NCBI GenBank assembly: GCA_013285645.1
Contig: JABDHJ010000027.1
Location: 1-33,441 of the forward strand
Direction: 5' to 3'
DNA length: 33,441 nucleotides
Source: Verrucomicrobiota bacterium
Lineage (GTDB): Bacteria; Verrucomicrobiota; Verrucomicrobiia; Methylacidiphilales; UBA1321
Shown piece by piece: positions 32,820 through 33,441 of this stretch (position 1 is its first letter; each line of letters begins with the position of its first letter). The position numbers and the translations under genes are program-made. The notes under the pieces were generated by a model, which was not told the DNA's origin, did not search any database, and was given only the letters and a program-made list of their open reading frames with translations.

Positions 32820-32896
32820 GGGGGACTTAGGAACGTACTACGGATTCCGTTGGGCTGCAATACTGATTCATTGTCAATTGTTACAATTGTTAGAGG

Positions 32897-33028
32897 TTAT
32901 ATGTCGCTTCCATCTCTTCTGACTAGGCTTGCATAAGAGACCCTTCCACCAGACCCTTTCCAGTCAGGCATCATATCTGAGACTCGTTCCAAAGATGCCA
33001 GAGACGGCCTTAAGTAACTGACCTCCAT
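32897..33028 (-). CDS. Possible small protein upstream of the unknown operon
   Basis: A minus-strand frame ending TAA at 32897-32899 encodes about 43 residues from an ATG at 33028 (MEVSYLRPSLASLERVSDMM start, ending VRRDGSDI), or two more from 33034. The composition is protein-like, but the same open frame runs on through the antisense strand of the Hsp70 gene, so it could be chance. It points toward the 151-residue gene, 77 bp away. Confidence 0.25.
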   Translation of the reverse strand: MEVSYLRPSLASLERVSDMMPDWKGSGGRVSYASLVRRDGSDI

Positions 33029-33103
33029 CCGCATCCGAGCCACCAAAGAAGAAGACTGCACCTGCTTTGACACTCCGTCGATTCGGGGGCTACTATGAGG
33101 ACG

Positions 33104-33441
33104 ATGAGCAAAATTGTTGGCATTGATTTGGGGACGACCAATTCCCTGGTGGGCGTGATGGATGCGGGATTTCCTGTGCTGGTGGCCGATTCCGAGGGAC
33201 GGCGGCTGACGCCTTCCATCGTGCATTTTCCGGGAGCGGGGCAGACGCCGTTGGTCGGTGCGGCGGCGAAGCGGATACGCGGACTGAAGCCGAAGGAGAC
33301 GGTTTCCTCCATCAAGCGGTTTATGGGGCGGCGGGGTAGCGAGATTTCGCGCGAGGAAATGATTGTCAGTTATCCGGTGACGGGAACGGGCAACGAGCCG
33401 GTGCGGGTTGAGTTGCACGGTCGCGCGTGGTCGCCGGAGGA
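33104..33441 (+). CDS. Hsp70/DnaK-family chaperone, N-terminal part (3' truncated by window edge)
   Basis: The visible 112 residues begin MSKIVGIDLGTTNSLVGVMD, the phosphate-1 signature of Hsp70 ATPase domains. They continue with DSEGRRLTPSIVHFP, a VGAAAKR segment, and SSIKRFMGRR, all colinear with DnaK. Hsp70s bind unfolded peptides in an ATP cycle with DnaJ and GrpE. Several positions differ from typical DnaK (LVADSEGRRLTPS for the usual IENAEGARTTPS), so it may be a paralogue such as HscA rather than the main DnaK. An in-frame ATG at 33095 is an alternative start; GGGGG at 33085-33089 suits 33095 and GAGGA at 33097-33101 suits 33104. Composition returns to GC-rich here. Confidence 0.9.
   Translation, partial: MSKIVGIDLGTTNSLVGVMDAGFPVLVADSEGRRLTPSIVHFPGAGQTPLVGAAAKRIRGLKPKETVSSIKRFMGRRGSEISREEMIVSYPVTGTGNEPVRVELHGRAWSPE

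Overview
The window looks like chromosomal DNA from a GC-rich Gram-negative bacterium of the PVC superphylum, most likely Verrucomicrobiota. This is inferred from three things: an oversized GreA-type elongation factor, otherwise known to me from chlamydia-like lineages; a DUF6600-type secreted protein; and intergenic spacers packed with several families of short palindromic repeats. No 16S rRNA or other phylogenetic marker is present, so the assignment is provisional. Most genes are ordinary, well-spaced chromosomal genes.

Layout. 1-257 holds the tail of an unidentified gene. 422-2317 is a molybdenum-cofactor/formate-dehydrogenase maturation operon (fdhD, a small DUF7009-like gene, mobA), convergent with an atypical response regulator (2299-3318, minus). 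3694-6903 is an aaeB-aaeX-aaeA-like efflux operon. 7225-8844 encodes a secreted aromatic-rich DUF6600 protein. 9238-9942 encodes a histidine phosphatase, facing a membrane GT-C/TPR protein (9980-12226, minus). After a repeat-filled spacer and an AT-rich L,D-transpeptidase gene comes a tight housekeeping operon (13501-17063) of large GreA-like factor, enolase and FtsB/DivIC-like protein. A cytosolic Ser/Thr kinase, a YqeY-like protein and ATP-dependent phosphofructokinase follow, so enolase and PFK lie within 4 kb of each other. 20427-23035 has two small exported proteins and a CrtI-type desaturase. 23433-25157 (minus) has an SGNH hydrolase, ComB and a TM2-like peptide. 25404-30870 has a Tat-exported 5'-nucleotidase, a PhyH dioxygenase, a DUF4870 protein beside tRNA-Ile2(CAU), an orphan amino-acid-type binding protein and a class C beta-lactamase-fold hydrolase.

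The right end changes character. A 97-bp tandem repeat array (30964-31378) precedes a roughly 1.5-kb AT-richer stretch (31500-33060) of small unrecognised minus-strand genes. Within it, on the plus strand, is a run of four hairpins, the last followed by a T-tract (31861-32013), which looks like a terminator-ended structured RNA. The window closes on the start of an Hsp70/DnaK-family gene.

The least explained content is the candidate RNA with its unknown small genes, and the network of repeat families that fills almost every spacer. Some of these repeats form strong hairpins followed by T-runs and may double as terminators. I did not see CRISPR arrays, transposase genes, prophage structural genes or a recognisable defence system.
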